From: Nitrobacter sp051535235
GTDB taxonomy: Bacteria; Pseudomonadota; Alphaproteobacteria; Rhizobiales; Xanthobacteraceae
DNA: 64,000 bases
Direction: 5' to 3'
Assembly: GCF_051535235.1 (NCBI RefSeq)
Contig: NZ_JBPPLZ010000005.1
Location: forward strand, 62,001-126,000
Part shown: positions 14,955 through 22,995 of the stretch, one piece after another
How positions within the stretch are numbered: the first letter of the stretch is position 1
Layout of the letters: the number at the start of each line of letters is the position of its first letter
Translations under genes and position numbers: made by a program
The notes under the pieces: model-generated
What the model was told of the DNA's origin: nothing
Database searches by the model: none
What the model saw: only the letters and a program-made list of their open reading frames with translations

Positions 14955-15986
14955 ATGTATTCGATGCCCTCCTATGCTGACATTCCGAAACTTTTCAACC
15001 GCTTGCGCGAGGACGCCGCATTCGAGCGCGAACAGCGAGAAGACGAAGGCAAACACAACAAAAACGAAACGCGACAGCAGGCTATGTCTTTAGCGCGCAA
15101 AGTCGGGCGGCGGCGGCGCGCCGTGTCAGTGCTGACATCACTAGTTGGGCTATGCGTGCTTGGCATCGCAATCATCGCTCAGGTAACGCCAGCGTCCACT
15201 CAGGCGGCGGCACAACCGCCCATGCAGAAGCAGACGCTGAAGCCGAAGGACATGTTTAAGGACTGCGCGAATTGCCCGGAGCTCGTGGTCGTCCCGGCCG
15301 GAAGCTTCACGATGGGATCGCCGGCAAGCGAGCCGGGGCGTTCCACCGAGGAAGGCCCGCAACATATGGTCACCATCGCTCGACCATTTGCGGTCAGCCG
15401 TTTCGAGGTGACCTTCGACGAATGGGATGCTTGCGTGGCTGACGGCGGCTGCAACGGCTACAAGCCTTCCGATGAAGGCTGGGGCCGTGGCCGTCGCCCG
15501 GTGATCAACGTTTCCTGGGACGATGCCCAGGCTTACGTCACTTGGCTGTCGAAAAAGACCGGCAAGTCCTATCGCCTGCTTTCGGGGGCCGAATACGAGT
15601 ATGCGATGCGCGCCGGTACACAAACGATCTATCCTTGGGGCAACACCATCGGCACAAACAACGCCAACTGCCACGCCTGTGGCAGCCGATGGGATGCCAA
15701 GCAAACCGCGCCCGTCGGATCATTTGCACCTAACGGGTTCGGTCTCTACGACATGGTGGGCAATGTCAGGGAGTGGACGGAGGATTGCTACCACGAAACC
15801 TACAACGGCGCGCCGCCCGATGGCTCGGCTTGGATCGAAGGCGGTAACTGTTATCACCGTGTCGTCCGTGGCGGATCCTTTCTCCTCGCTCCTGCTTTCC
15901 TTCGCTCGGCGAGCCGTTACTGGTTCGCCTCCGATTATCGGCTCAGATACCTCGGTTTTCGGGTTGCCCGGGCGCTTGCACCTTAG
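14955..15986 (+). CDS. membrane-anchored SUMF1/FGE-fold protein lacking the catalytic cysteines
   Basis: 343 residues. A cytoplasmic N-terminus (1-50) and a TM helix (about 58-75) lead to a C-type-lectin SUMF1 domain (95-340): VVVPAGSFTMGSP, VSRFEVTFDEWDACVADGG, PVINVSWDDAQAYVTWLS, YRLLSGAEYEYAMRAG, NGFGLYDMVGNVREWTEDC, RVVRGGSF and LGFRVARAL. In true formylglycine-generating enzyme two Cys follow RGGS; here it is RGGSFLLAPAFLRSAS, so sulfatase activation is unlikely. NirV-like proteins of this fold often neighbour denitrification genes, and this one follows narK. Probably a periplasmic binding or structural protein. Confidence 0.8.
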   Translation: MYSMPSYADIPKLFNRLREDAAFEREQREDEGKHNKNETRQQAMSLARKVGRRRRAVSVLTSLVGLCVLGIAIIAQVTPASTQAAAQPPMQKQTLKPKDMFKDCANCPELVVVPAGSFTMGSPASEPGRSTEEGPQHMVTIARPFAVSRFEVTFDEWDACVADGGCNGYKPSDEGWGRGRRPVINVSWDDAQAYVTWLSKKTGKSYRLLSGAEYEYAMRAGTQTIYPWGNTIGTNNANCHACGSRWDAKQTAPVGSFAPNGFGLYDMVGNVREWTEDCYHETYNGAPPDGSAWIEGGNCYHRVVRGGSFLLAPAFLRSASRYWFASDYRLRYLGFRVARALAP

Positions 15987-16352
15987 TCCCTGCCTGAGAC
16001 ATTTCGAACCGCTCACGCGAGGGCGGGAAGCGCCAACTACCTATCTGCCGCCACCCCTTGCCATGCAGCGTGCAAGTTATCCCGAGGACTGAACGCCGAG
16101 GTCGGCGAGCAAACATCACCGCGCGAGCATAAAACCAGCGCACCCAGGAATCCGGCACGCCCCAAGCGTGGCCTACGAAACCCGCCGCCGGGTTGAGTCG
16201 GCAGCGGGCGTTCTGCCGGTACTCTTCCGACTTGCTCAACATGGGCACGGGAATTCTTCTGATATCATCAGAAAGCCGGGAGGGGTCCGGCAAGGGGCTG
16301 CCTGTCCGCCCCCCTACGGTCTACCGGGCCGGCAGTCCCGATCAGGCGGTTT
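15987..16352. other. 366-base gap without a recognised gene
   Basis: No ribosome-binding site plus frame combination stands out and no repeat or RNA was recognised. Confidence 0.4.
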
Positions 16353-16754
16353 CTATATCAGAGCAACAATCCAATAGACGCCAATCGCCATCTGAGTGGC
16401 GAAGGCAGCGAAACGACCGCTCACCGCCACGACGCTCGTCGAAATCAGATGAATGATCGATTGAGCAATGCGCGCAGCCAAGAACCATAGCGCCAGGCCG
16501 TCGGTGGCCGCGGTCTTCCCCAGGATAATTGCAAAGGCCAGCAGGCCTCCGAACACTGGCAGCCCTTCGATACAGTTGGCATGCGCTCGAGCTAGACGCT
16601 TCATAAATGGCGACAGATTACCATTATCAGGTGTGAATCCGTTTGCCGGCACCTTGCCTGCGACGACTAGGTAGGTCCGGATCGACTCCATGAGCACCAA
16701 CAGGGCCAACGTCCATGCGATGAACCCAATCAAAGCAAAAGCTGTGTTGGTCAA
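16353..16754 (-). CDS. MAPEG-family membrane protein
   Basis: 133 residues with four TM helices. The conserved block RLARAHANCIEGLPVFGGLL (about 53-72) is typical of the eicosanoid/glutathione (MAPEG) family. Bacterial members are small integral membrane proteins, some with glutathione transferase or peroxidase activity. A second MAPEG gene lies at 29817-30170. Confidence 0.85.
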   Translation of the reverse strand: MTNTAFALIGFIAWTLALLVLMESIRTYLVVAGKVPANGFTPDNGNLSPFMKRLARAHANCIEGLPVFGGLLAFAIILGKTAATDGLALWFLAARIAQSIIHLISTSVVAVSGRFAAFATQMAIGVYWIVALI

Positions 16755-16765
16755 TTAAGGCTCCG

Positions 16766-16936
16766 TCACCGGTTTGTTTTTTTATTTTTCGTCGGCCCGC
16801 GCTGAACAGGAAGAAGCGCATGGTTCGCGATGAGGAGCATCGTATGGAATTGATCCCGAACGGCTTCGATATCATCGAGATCGCTCGCCGCCTTTATCAT
16901 CCTTTTGATAGAGACCAGAGCCTGGCGTTCGTTCAT
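16766..16936 (-). CDS. 56-residue hypothetical protein
   Basis: Start set at the ATG at 16936, which has GGAG 8 bases upstream; the longer frame to 17038 has none. MNERQALVSIKRMIKAASDL continues into a helical stretch and a basic tail. The stop is 12 bases before the MAPEG gene, so the two probably form an operon. Confidence 0.5.
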   Translation of the reverse strand: MNERQALVSIKRMIKAASDLDDIEAVRDQFHTMLLIANHALLPVQRGPTKNKKTNR

Positions 16937-17056
16937 CTTAAATCTCCAACGGTCCGGACTCCGCCTGATCCTGCCGAACAATCCGTGCTCGGTCAGGCCG
17001 CAGCCGGCAGGGATGAATACGAACCAGATGGCCGTCACCCTTTCCTTGCCTAATCT

Positions 17057-17150
17057 TCATTGGACGGTAAAGCCACCATCGACAAGAAGGGCGTGACCCG
17101 ACCCGAGATGGTCACCGCCGGCACGCGGCGTGCGGCGTACACGAGTCATC
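17057..17150 (-). pseudogene. C-terminal scrap of a short-chain dehydrogenase (SDR)
   Basis: The minus-strand frame ends SGHALLVDGGFTVQ, the usual last strand and C-terminus of SDR oxidoreductases. Upstream the frame is unrelated, so only the tail survives. The rest of 16937-17366 shows nothing recognisable. Confidence 0.45.
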
Positions 17151-17366
17151 TCGACGACCGAGCGCCTCGCCTGCCCCGCATGGTACGGCGTGCATGATTC
17201 GTTGCGCGACCAGCCGGTCCAGTAGCGGATCACAACGGACGGTAGCGCACCTGGCAACGGATGGTGACGGATGAACCCGAGACCCCCGCCCACACCCCGG
17301 GAACGTTGTCAGTTCGCCTCTCCGAGAATGTCGGCTTCAATTTTGTCTGTAAGATATTGATTTTAT

Positions 17367-17452
17367 TGGTGGGGGAGGTAGGACTCGAACCTACGAAGCC
17401 ATGAGGCGGCTGATTTACAGTCAGCTCCCTTTGCCACTCGGGACACTCCCCC
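17367..17452 (-). tRNA. tRNA-Tyr(GTA)
   Basis: Minus-strand sequence starts GGGGGAGTGTCCCGAGTGGC, has the anticodon loop CTGTAAA (GTA), a long variable arm, the T-loop GGTTCGAGTCC and ends CCCCCACCA. The 5' and 3' acceptor strands pair. 86 bases with CCA encoded. Confidence 0.96.
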
Positions 17453-17662
17453 GTAACGCCATCGGATGTCACCCACTGAAAAAGTGGCCGGACCGACCCG
17501 TGGATGACATTGATGGCACCTGCCCGGATACCGGGCCTACGGTTGCGCGCGTTTATGGGCGAAGCGGCCCGGCAAAGTCAACCGAGAGCGACCGGGATTG
17601 AGGACTTCCGCGCATCCAACGGTGGAAATTGCCATTGTTTCAGGCCCGTGAGACAAGCACGC

Positions 17663-18514
17663 ATGAGCGATCGAGATCGAGGACCGCGATTCCGGCGGGA
17701 TTCCCGGCCGTCGGGAGACAACCGCGCCGGAAAGACCGGCGACCGGAAACGTCCCCCCGGACGGGGTTCGGCTCGAAATGGCCGCGACGCCAGCCCCCAC
17801 AGCCCGGCGATCCTTTACGGCTGGCACACGGTGACAGCCGCGCTGGCCAATCCCCGGCGGATCATCCGAAAGCTGCTGCTCACCGAGAACGCCGCGCGAC
17901 GGCTCGCGGATGAAAACATCGACACGCGGATTGCGCCCGAGATCGTGCGTCCCGGCGCGATCGATCAACGCCTCGGCCCGGACGCGGTGCATCAGGGGCT
18001 GCTCGCGGAAGCGGATCCCCTGCCCTCGCCGGATATCGACACGCTGGCGCAGGAAGGCATCGTGCTGGTGCTCGACCAGATCACCGACCCCCACAACGTC
18101 GGCGCGATCATGCGATCGGCGGCAGCGTTTGCGGTGAAGGCGATCGTCACCACGGCGCGCCACAGTCCCGAGGCGACCGGCGTGCTGGCGAAATCCGCCT
18201 CCGGCGCACTGGAGCTTGTGCCGCTCGTGCTGGTACAGAATCTGTCGCGGGCGCTGAGCGAACTGAACGACCGCGGCTTCATGACCGTCGGCCTCGACAG
18301 CGCCGGAGGCGAGGATCTCGCCGCAATCCCTTTGCGGCAACCGCTGGCGCTGGTGCTCGGCGCCGAAGGCAAGGGTCTGCGGCAATTGACGCGGGAAACA
18401 TGCAGCGCGGTCGCGCGCCTCGACATGCCCGGCGACATCAAGAGCCTCAACGTCTCGAACGCCGCAGTGCTCGCGCTCTATATCGGCGCCAGCCATCTCG
18501 ACCTGATGCGCTGA
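17663..18514 (+). CDS. rlmB: 23S rRNA 2'-O-methyltransferase, TrmH/SpoU family group 3
   Basis: 283 residues from the ATG at 17663; the frame is open further up but that part overlaps non-conserved sequence. A basic, disordered N-terminus (1-45) precedes the substrate-binding domain (ILYGWHTVTAALANPRR) and the SPOUT catalytic domain with motif 1 DQITDPHNVGAIMRSAAAF, motif 2 LVLGAEGKGL and motif 3 IPM-like DMPGDIKSLNVSNAAVL, which form the deep-knot SAM site. Methylates G2251 of 23S rRNA in E. coli. Neighbouring tRNA-Tyr is on the opposite strand. Confidence 0.9.
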   Translation: MSDRDRGPRFRRDSRPSGDNRAGKTGDRKRPPGRGSARNGRDASPHSPAILYGWHTVTAALANPRRIIRKLLLTENAARRLADENIDTRIAPEIVRPGAIDQRLGPDAVHQGLLAEADPLPSPDIDTLAQEGIVLVLDQITDPHNVGAIMRSAAAFAVKAIVTTARHSPEATGVLAKSASGALELVPLVLVQNLSRALSELNDRGFMTVGLDSAGGEDLAAIPLRQPLALVLGAEGKGLRQLTRETCSAVARLDMPGDIKSLNVSNAAVLALYIGASHLDLMR

Positions 18515-18525
18515 CAGGCACGAAA

Positions 18526-18560
18526 ACGCCCGCTCGCATTTGCGAACGGGCGTCTGCTTT
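18526..18560. terminator. hairpin between convergent rlmB and the secreted-protein gene
   Basis: ACGCCCG (18526-18532) pairs with CGGGCGT (18547-18553), and the loop region itself can pair (CTCGCA/TGCGAA). A short T-run follows. It lies between two convergent stop codons, so it may serve both. Confidence 0.6.
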
Positions 18561-18575
18561 AAGAAGCGCGGCCTG

Positions 18576-19097
18576 TCAGTGGTGGCGGTGTGCCACCGGA
18601 TGATGGTGACCGTGGGGATGATGCCGCGGTCCGTGGACATGACCATGGCGGTGCGGCGCATGGCCATACCGGAGGCCATGGCGATGGGCGTGATGCCAGC
18701 GATAGCTGTACACGACCGGGCCGGTCACGGGCGCGCCGTCATAGTAGTGATGCATGGCATGGGCGTAACGGCCGCCGTCGTAGGGATAGTAATAAGGGCG
18801 GCTGTAGGCGTTCCATCCGGAAACGGCGGCTTCCTGATAGGTCGGCACCGGCGCGAAGTTGCCCGGACCGCTGAAGGTCGGTCCCTGATTGACATAATAA
18901 TACTGCGTTGGAGACGGCAGACGCTCGTAAGCGGCGATGCCGTAGCCCGCACCGTAATAGCCATGATAGCCTTGCGCACACGGGCTGCACGGCGAACACC
19001 CCGCGCTTGTGAACAGTCCCCCGCACGCCATCGCCGGCGCAGCGCTCGCCGCCATCAGGGCCGCGGCCGCGACCAATCCTGAAATCATCTGACGCAT
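18576..19097 (-). CDS. secreted Tyr/His/Gly-rich protein
   Basis: 173 residues. Signal peptide (MRQMISGLVAAAALMAASAA, cleavage near PAMA-C) is followed by four cysteines in a short stretch (CGGLFTSAGCSPCSPC) and a Tyr-rich middle; the last 45 residues are dominated by His (HHPHGHHHP). The tail could bind metals. Periplasmic or surface location likely; no catalytic motif. Confidence 0.7.
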   Translation of the reverse strand: MRQMISGLVAAAALMAASAAPAMACGGLFTSAGCSPCSPCAQGYHGYYGAGYGIAAYERLPSPTQYYYVNQGPTFSGPGNFAPVPTYQEAAVSGWNAYSRPYYYPYDGGRYAHAMHHYYDGAPVTGPVVYSYRWHHAHRHGLRYGHAPHRHGHVHGPRHHPHGHHHPVAHRHH

Positions 19098-19136
19098 TTA
19101 CTCTCTCCTGCTTTGTCTGTTTTTTGAAGTTCGATG

Positions 19137-19622
19137 CTACGGTTTGGACCTGCGAAACTGCGGGGTCCGATGCTGAAAGTCCTGCGGCGGACCTGTGGGC
19201 CCGATCTCGGGTGCGAGGATGATCGCAGGCGGCGTCTGCGGGATATCGGATTGCGCGGGCGTCGGATCGGAGCGGGCCGACCAGGACTGATGAAAACTTT
19301 CGGCGCGCGGCGGCAGCTTGCGGTTCGCCGGAGGTTCGATTTCGAGGCGGCCGTAACCGGGTCTCTGGCCGAGGCTCGGATAATAATGACCGACGTGCGG
19401 ATCGGGATCGACGTAGCGTCCGCCATACACCGTCGGCTGCACGTGAATCCTTCGGGCGAGGCCCCAGTCGCCTTCGACGACCGCATAGGAGGCGTCGATG
19501 CCGTTGATCATGATCGGAACGCCGGGACGGCCGGGAATCACGATCACCGGACCGCTGTCGGCGAGAGCGGTCGACGACGTCCCGATCAAAAGAGCCAGCG
19601 CAAGTCCTAATCCGATACGCAT
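19137..19622 (-). CDS. secreted Pro-rich hypothetical protein
   Basis: 161 residues from the ATG at 19622 (MRIGLGLALALLIGTSSTAL signal peptide). The mature part opens PVIVIPGRPGVPIMINGIDA, a pattern of small exported proteins in Bradyrhizobiaceae, then is proline-rich and probably extended. Probably in one unit with the following Tyr/His-rich gene. Confidence 0.65.
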   Translation of the reverse strand: MRIGLGLALALLIGTSSTALADSGPVIVIPGRPGVPIMINGIDASYAVVEGDWGLARRIHVQPTVYGGRYVDPDPHVGHYYPSLGQRPGYGRLEIEPPANRKLPPRAESFHQSWSARSDPTPAQSDIPQTPPAIILAPEIGPTGPPQDFQHRTPQFRRSKP

Positions 19623-19788
19623 TACAAGAATCCGGTTTCCGGCCGACCCTAGTCGAACCGATGTCGGCAAGGGTTAAAGCCGCCGCCGAAACTGCCGGTA
19701 AGCCTAATGTGCAAGCCTGCGCCGGCAATCAATTGCGAAGCATTCCGCTATCGAAATGTTAACGGGGCGGACGAGGTCGGGGTTCCTG

Positions 19789-19920
19789 CTACAGCCAGAA
19801 GCTGAGCAGAACCAGATTCACCGAGCAGGCCGCAAACAACGCAATGGCAAGCGCGAGCTGCAGGCCGTCGGTCGCCGGTGTCGGCATCGTGTCCATGACC
19901 GGATCATCAGGCGATTCCAT
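19789..19920 (-). CDS. 43-residue single-TM peptide
   Basis: ATG at 19920. Polar acidic N-terminus (MESPDDPVMDTMPTPATD) and a C-terminal TM helix (LQLALAIALFAACSVNLVLL). The ribosome-binding site is weak, so the start and even the gene are uncertain. Confidence 0.4.
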   Translation of the reverse strand: MESPDDPVMDTMPTPATDGLQLALAIALFAACSVNLVLLSFWL

Positions 19921-20055
19921 CGCTTGAGTCCCGGTCGATATTTTCCCGGAGCGCCTGTGGAGATTCAGGAGTCGTTTACGATTGCGGGGCACGGCCCGAA
20001 TCGGTCGTATGAGCCTTTCCACTTCTAGACAGGTTGCTTTCGATGGAATCAGCAA

Positions 20056-20221
20056 CCCAGTCATGCCCGGCTTTACGCCGACATCCACGCCTTTGGAATT
20101 TCAGCGAAGGAAAACGTGGATAGCCGGGAGACCATAAGTGAGCGAAGCGACGCCGTTCTTGAACAGCTATGGGCGAGAAAAGCGACGCCGTTCTTCGAAC
20201 GGCTATGCCGGCCATGACGGA
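20056..20221. repeat. palindromic intergenic repeat with internal tandem motif
   Basis: Begins CATGCCCGGC and ends GCCGGCCATGAC, the outer arms of a repeat family also present at 28320-28406 and 35449-35520. A motif AAGCGACGCCGTTCTT followed by GAAC(A/G)GCTATG appears twice in tandem (20141-20212). Lies in the gap 19921-20326. Confidence 0.65.
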
Positions 20222-20260
20222 TCAGTTTGTTTCCATCAAAAAGCAAACCGCTTTAACGCA

Positions 20261-20289
20261 AGAAAGCCCCGACCCGGTCGGGTCGAGGC
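20261..20289 (-). terminator. Rho-independent terminator downstream of the leader-peptide pair
   Basis: GCCCCGACCC (from 20266) pairs with GGGTCGAGGC (to 20289), read on the minus strand followed by TTTCTT. It lies 37 bases after the stop of the second peptide gene. Confidence 0.65.
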
Positions 20290-20326
20290 TCTCTCAACCA
20301 AGCCTTCTTACTTGAACTGCCATTTC

Positions 20327-20506
20327 TTACTTGGGCTGCCATTTCGCGTATGGCAGGGTCGGGCCGCCGCCGGTGCTGATATAGCCGACGGTGAGCGTCC
20401 CCTTGTCCATCGAAATCTTGATCACCGTGCCCTGCGCCAGGACCTCTCCGCCGCTGACCGCGTCAAGCTCGTTCATCGTCAATTCGCGCATGCCGGGATT
20501 CATCAT
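20327..20506 (-). CDS. double-glycine leader peptide (bacteriocin-like) B
   Basis: 59 residues, ATG at 20506 with AGGAG 8 bases upstream (a second ATG follows directly). The N-terminal 21 residues read MRELTMNELDAVSGG, a canonical GG leader with ELxxxELxxVSGG spacing, cleaved by C39-peptidase ABC exporters in known systems. The core (about 38 residues) is beta-prone and ends GGGPTLPYAKWQPK. It is a paralogue of the gene at 20598-20783. No exporter, peptidase or modification enzyme is near. Confidence 0.7.
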   Translation of the reverse strand: MMNPGMRELTMNELDAVSGGEVLAQGTVIKISMDKGTLTVGYISTGGGPTLPYAKWQPK

Positions 20507-20597
20507 TGTAAATCTCCTTTTGAGTTTGCGACGGACATTCGTCACGTCTGTTGATCTTTGCGGGCGTTGATCGGTGTGGGGATGAAGCCGGAATTTC

Positions 20598-20783
20598 TTA
20601 TTTCACCGGGATCCATTCGGCGGACGGCAGCGCCGGCCCGCCGTCAATGCTGACGGTACCGATCGCCAGAATGCCCTTGCCGTTGATATCGATTAGCGTC
20701 GTTTTCCTCACCTCGGTATGGACCGTGCCGCCGCTGACCGAATCCAGTTCATCGATCGTGAGGTCGCGCATTCCGCTCGACAT
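20598..20783 (-). CDS. double-glycine leader peptide (bacteriocin-like) A
   Basis: 61 residues, ATG at 20783 with GGAG upstream. Leader MRDLTIDELDSVSGG then a core ending DGGPALPSAEWIPVK. Leader and core both align with the downstream paralogue: shared are D/N-EL-D-VSGG, a K-x-T-L/I segment, (D/T)GGPxLPxAxW and the terminal P-x-K. First of a tandem pair about 90 bases apart, sharing a terminator at 20261-20289. Confidence 0.7.
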   Translation of the reverse strand: MSSGMRDLTIDELDSVSGGTVHTEVRKTTLIDINGKGILAIGTVSIDGGPALPSAEWIPVK

Positions 20784-21027
20784 TGCTGATCTCCGTTCGT
20801 GCCTCGGAAGAACCATTCCCTCCGTGGCATCTGTGTAGTTCAGCAGTGCATGACGACGCCGTGATCTGGGTCACACAATTCGGACATGGCGAAACAGCCG
20901 GCCGCAAGTTGCGGGCAACAGGGCGGGATCCGCTTGGCGGCTTCCCGCCAATAGGAGTGTCCCCCGGACGCCCGAGGTCGAACCGCCGAGGATCAAAAAA
21001 GATTCCAATTTAACGCCGAGGGAATAA

Positions 21028-21102
21028 TGGTGCCGGCGGAGAGGATCGAACTCCCGACCTTCGGTTTACAAAACCGCTGCACTACCGCTGTGCTACGCCG
21101 GC
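21028..21102 (-). tRNA. tRNA-Thr(TGT)
   Basis: Minus-strand GCCGGCGTAGCACAGCGGTA start, anticodon loop TTTGTAA (TGT), GGGAGTTCGATCC T-arm and end CGCCGGCACCA with encoded CCA. Acceptor strands pair fully. 75 bases. Confidence 0.95.
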
Positions 21103-21576
21103 CCTCAATGAACACCGAACCCCGTGCTTATTCGGGTAATAATTCAAAATCCATGCGGATGACAGCGGCGGATGATGCCGGCCCGCGGCTGCTGCGCCTG
21201 CTTATGGCGGCTCACCGGCACTCGTCAACTGAGATTTTCGAATGGGACCAGGGGGATCGTTCATGCCCAGTGGATCATTCCACTCGATTATTTTTCATTG
21301 TACCATGTTGATATATCAGCACAAAAGCTGATACGTGGTGGATCTTGCGATGGTCGTCGCACTCCGCGCAATACGAAACCAGGCCACACGTTGTTTGCTC
21401 GGGTGAATGCGAGGCGGCGATCCGCCGACACTGATGTCGCAGATAAATTATCTGATGAAAGACGGACAATTTGTCCGCCTCTAGCGATACGCCCGCGCTA
21501 AACCATTGATATGTGGGCCTGGTATGATTGGCCGCTCATTGCCTCTGTTCACGAGCACGTGCGACGGCGCCGCCCC
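21103..21576. other. 474-base gap without a recognised gene
   Basis: Follows the 5' side of tRNA-Thr, so the tRNA promoter should be here. A moderately AT-rich part (21270-21330) includes TTGATATATCAG. No coding frame has both a good start site and recognisable protein features. Confidence 0.4.
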
Positions 21577-21578
21577 TT

Positions 21579-21604
21579 GGAACAAGGTAAACCTCCGGAC
21601 CGTT
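21579..21604 (+). promoter_or_regulatory. EcfG-type (general stress sigma) promoter upstream of csbD-like gene
   Basis: GGAAC (21579-21583), 17 bases, CGTT (21601-21604): the EcfG consensus of Alphaproteobacteria. It lies 59 bases before the CsbD-like start, and CsbD proteins are typical general-stress targets. Confidence 0.7.
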
Positions 21605-21662
21605 TTTCTTTTCCTTGCACGTTTTCTTTGCACGTTTTTCTTTGCAACCAGAGGAGAGCAGC

Positions 21663-21896
21663 ATGAACAGTATGAGCCCCATGGCGGACTGGGATAACCG
21701 GATCAAAGGAAACTGGACGCAGTTCAAAGGCAAGATCAAAGAGCAGTGGGGCAAGCTCACTGACGACGACTTCGATGAGATCGATGGCAAACGCGAGCGG
21801 CTCGAAGGAAAGCTGCAAAAGCTCTACGGGTATCATGAACTGCAGTCAAAGAAGGCTGTCGACGATTGGATCAAGACAGAGTTTGGAGCCCACTGA
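21663..21896 (+). CDS. CsbD-family stress protein
   Basis: 77 residues from the ATG at 21663 (AGAGGAGAG upstream). Contains the CsbD hallmarks WDNRIKGNWTQFKGKIKEQW and GKLTDDDFDEIDGKRERLEG, then GKLQKLYGY. A small helical cytoplasmic protein made under general stress; mechanism unknown. EcfG-like promoter upstream and terminator downstream make it a single-gene unit. Imperfect TTTGCACGTTTTTC repeats sit in the leader (21613-21647). Confidence 0.88.
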   Translation: MNSMSPMADWDNRIKGNWTQFKGKIKEQWGKLTDDDFDEIDGKRERLEGKLQKLYGYHELQSKKAVDDWIKTEFGAH

Positions 21897-21904
21897 ATAG
21901 AATT

Positions 21905-21928
21905 TGCCCTGCTTCGACGGGGCATTTT
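21905..21928 (+). terminator. terminator of the csbD-like gene
   Basis: TGCCC (21905-21909) pairs with GGGCA (21920-21924) and TTTT follows, 9 bases after the stop. Confidence 0.6.
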
Positions 21929-22137
21929 ACTTTTAGCTACGCGACCCATGTCGTTGTGTTGGACCGGCCGCGCTACACCATTGACTCTCGGCAGTGCGCA
22001 CTCTTCTACGGAGACCGAGCAAGGGCCGCGATATGTTGGCGATATATTGGTGTGGCGCGGTCAGCAGTTCGACAACTTTCTCGAAATCCGGTTGGAATGG
22101 CCGATGGTGAAGGGCGCGGCTTCACACCGTGTCGGCT

Positions 22138-22347
22138 TCACGCATAATGAAGCGCGCTGCCTTTGTGGGTTGCGATATGATCAGTTTTGTCGCTTTTGAT
22201 TTCGTATTGAGGGTCTTCTTTTGAGGCATGGTGGGTGTGACCTTTGTAATCAAAGTCGCTGGTGTGAACGGCGATGATCGTACCCGATACCCGGCCAGCC
22301 TCGGAATTCCAGGCCACGTGATCGCCGATCTCGAACCTCTTCGTCAT
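22138..22347 (-). CDS. DUF2945 (hypervirulence-associated TUDOR-like) protein
   Basis: 69 residues from the ATG at 22347 (GGAG upstream). Family marks: FEIGDHVAWNSEAGRVSGTI, then DYKGHTHHASKEDPQYEIKS and AAHKGSAL-like ATHKGSALHYA. A small SH3/Tudor-like protein common in stress regions of Rhizobiales; function not established. Near the CsbD gene, suggesting shared stress regulation. Confidence 0.85.
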   Translation of the reverse strand: MTKRFEIGDHVAWNSEAGRVSGTIIAVHTSDFDYKGHTHHASKEDPQYEIKSDKTDHIATHKGSALHYA

Positions 22348-22572
22348 CTCACTTCTCCAGAAGACTGTCTCTTTTCCAACATCCCTGTTCCAACTGCACA
22401 TGCATGCTGGACCGTCGAGCCGTTGCCGTGACAATTCGAACGGCACGCGCAACTCGACCCTGCCTTAGCATCGCCGGCGCGGCGACCGCGCATAACTATA
22501 AAATGGCGTCGAATGCGACCTGACGATGTCGCCGAACCGGCATGCTGTCGCGCATGACGATCGCGTTTGGCG

Positions 22573-22767
22573 CTAATCCATGTCCCGGAAAGCGTGACCG
22601 TCAGCCTTTATCCCTTCAACCACCTCCGGAGGCAGCAGATCCTGCGCGGCGGTGCCATCAAAAACCCAATCTTTCTTGTCGGCGAGATCGGGAAGGCTTG
22701 CGCCCTTGGGGACGTAAAGCCCAATGGCCGGCTTCTTGGCATTGATATAGAGATCATATTCGTCCAT
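22573..22767 (-). CDS. 64-residue conserved-looking hypothetical protein
   Basis: ATG at 22767 with GGGAGAG upstream. MDEYDLYINAKKPAIGLYVP continues to WVFDGTAAQDLLPPEVVEGI. Compact and soluble; sits among stress genes. Function unknown. Confidence 0.6.
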   Translation of the reverse strand: MDEYDLYINAKKPAIGLYVPKGASLPDLADKKDWVFDGTAAQDLLPPEVVEGIKADGHAFRDMD

Positions 22768-22995
22768 CTGGCACTCTCCCTGGACTCAAGACTGCGCGGC
22801 CGTTTCAAAACACCAGCAATGGCCATGCCAAACGGCGCATATACAATTTCAATAGACTGACGAATTCCGCACAGGAGGACTGAACATTCTGTCCGTGGCT
22901 GAGGGGCAAGTTGTGCACCATCGCATGAGGTGGCAACCGACTCCAACAGAGATCCACGCCGCTCAACGCCACGCCAATGCGCACGCGTCGAGAAA

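Noticed and set aside
14955..15986. SUMF1-like gene as the template or a second target of the DGR
   Set aside because: It shares only the fold; no near-identical nucleotide block with 3734-3841 was seen, and no hairpin follows its stop.
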